In this document: positions 5,908 through 6,583 of the stretch, piece by piece
Position numbering within the stretch: the first letter of the stretch is position 1
Layout of the letters: each line of letters opens with the position of its first letter
Assembly: GCA_016784425.1 (NCBI GenBank)
Contig: JADHUQ010000133.1
Span: 1 to 6,583 of the forward strand
Source: Candidatus Delongbacteria bacterium
Lineage (GTDB): Bacteria > CAIWAD01 > BS150m-G50
DNA length: 6,583 nucleotides
Direction of reading: 5' to 3'
Notes under the pieces: generated by a model
Told to the model about the DNA's origin: nothing
Seen by the model: only the letters and a program-made list of their open reading frames with translations
Database searches by the model: none
Position numbers and translations under genes: made by a program

Positions 5908-6583
5908 TCACTTCACCAGCAACATCCGTTTTGTATCACGCAGTTCACCACCCACCATCAGGCGGTAGAAATATACCCCGGAAGGGAGACCGGTTGCGTC
6001 AAACGAAACCTCATAATCACCCCTGTTCTGCGGTTCATCAACCAGGGTGCCAACAATCACCCCGGCAAGATTATAGACAGCAAGATCGACCTCACCGGGG
6101 GTTGACAGCTGGTAGCGAATAGCCGTGGTGGGATTGAAGGGATTGGGATGATTCTGTGCCAGCTCGTACCGATCAGGATGGCTGGGTTCTATCTCAGGGG
6201 TAACCGCCTCAGTCTCCATCCAGAGCAGTTGTGCCCCGGGACCGCCATAACAGCCACTGTCATTGCGGAGCGTGCCCTGCGCCGGCCATTGCGCCCAACC
6301 GGGATCAGCAGCATCTTCAGGATCATTATAAGCGGGATTGGGATCCCCGGCATCGATACAGGGTGAATCGGGCAACAAGGTGTAGTCCCCCTCTGAACTG
6401 CCGGTGAAGCAGGGTGCGGTATTGAAATTCCCCTCCCCTTCCCAACCCCCTTCAATATTCGAGTAGGTGACAGCAACCTGCGCCCCGCTGAACTCATTCA
6501 GATAAGCGTTACCCCAGCTGATACAGTTGGTGACAGCACCGGTTGTGTTCTGGCGCAGGAAGATTCCAGCACCAAGGTTGTCG
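5908..6583 (-). CDS. Parallel beta-helix secreted protein with T9SS type A sorting domain (5'-partial)
   Basis: The minus-strand frame stays open from the window edge to the TGA at 5910-5908, so the TTG at 6378 is internal and the start lies outside. 224 residues are visible. The upstream part (NLGAGIFLRQNTTGAVTNC, ISWGNAYLNEFSGAQVAVTY, SNIEGGWEGEGNFN) has the Asn/Gly-rich short-strand rhythm of a right-handed parallel beta-helix (pectate-lyase-like, PbH1 repeats). It ends in the usual cap GDYTLLPDSPCIDAGDP followed by an acidic loop and GCYGGPGAQ, as in choice-of-anchor Q type proteins. After a linker, 6162-5911 encodes a T9SS type A sorting domain (LAQNHPNPFNPTTAIRYQL … TGLPSGVYFYRL … DTKRMLLVK). 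Such proteins are usually large cell-surface or secreted polysaccharide-binding or -degrading proteins, but no catalytic residues are visible in this piece. Same strand as the SUMF1-like gene, 388 bp upstream of it. Confidence 0.93.
   Translation of the reverse strand, partial: DNLGAGIFLRQNTTGAVTNCISWGNAYLNEFSGAQVAVTYSNIEGGWEGEGNFNTAPCFTGSSEGDYTLLPDSPCIDAGDPNPAYNDPEDAADPGWAQWPAQGTLRNDSGCYGGPGAQLLWMETEAVTPEIEPSHPDRYELAQNHPNPFNPTTAIRYQLSTPGEVDLAVYNLAGVIVGTLVDEPQNRGDYEVSFDATGLPSGVYFYRLMVGGELRDTKRMLLVK

Noticed and set aside
5908..6378. A complete 156-residue gene starting at TTG 6378
   Set aside because: The frame continues upstream with beta-helix-like sequence to the window edge, so the gene is 5'-partial and TTG is an internal leucine in YTLLPDSPCIDAGDP.
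1..6583. CRISPR array, tRNA or rRNA genes, defence or toxin-antitoxin modules
   Set aside because: No regularly spaced direct repeats, no tRNA-like cloverleaf or conserved rRNA segments, and no nuclease, methylase or toxin motifs are seen on either strand.

Overview
This window comes from a bacterium that secretes proteins through a type IX secretion system (T9SS). Three of the five genes end in a T9SS type A C-terminal sorting domain of the 'QNxPNPFNPTT ... LPSG(V/L)YFY ... K-M-(V/L)-L-(L/V)' kind. This tail is typical of the Fibrobacteres-Chlorobi-Bacteroidetes (FCB) superphylum and its candidate-phylum relatives (Cloacimonadota, Marinimicrobia, Zixibacteria, Calditrichota, KSB1 and similar). 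The exact phylum cannot be fixed from this sequence. TAA, TAG and TGA each end at least one gene, so the standard bacterial code applies.

Layout. Plus strand: the 3' end of a secreted protein with a Reeler-like / choice-of-anchor V type domain and a T9SS tail (2-490). A roughly 600-bp gene-poor stretch follows. Next is a large Cys-containing secreted protein with a CARDB/DUF11-like Ig fold and a T9SS tail (1144-2574, really beginning at 1108), closed by a clear intrinsic terminator (2639-2669). A second gene-poor stretch (2670-3162) holds two identical 12-bp palindromes around a third hairpin, resembling a REP-type or mobile-element remnant. Minus strand, in order of transcription: the 3' end of a parallel beta-helix protein with a T9SS tail (6583-5908), a secreted FN3-like + SUMF1/FGE-like protein (5519-4341), and a PLP-dependent low-specificity L-threonine aldolase (4206-3163). 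The two sides converge at 2575-3162.

How the genes relate. Four of the five encode exported proteins, three of them T9SS cargo, so this is a block of surface or extracellular protein genes. No T9SS machinery gene lies in the window. The aldolase is an ordinary cytoplasmic enzyme that shares strand and orientation with the SUMF1-like gene 134 bp upstream, but no functional link is visible.

The most notable observation is that the 476-residue secreted-protein gene has a good ribosome binding site and a near-perfect signal peptide upstream of the first usable GTG, interrupted by an in-frame TAG at codon 3. The window otherwise looks like a normal secretome region, and I see no convincing undescribed multi-gene system.
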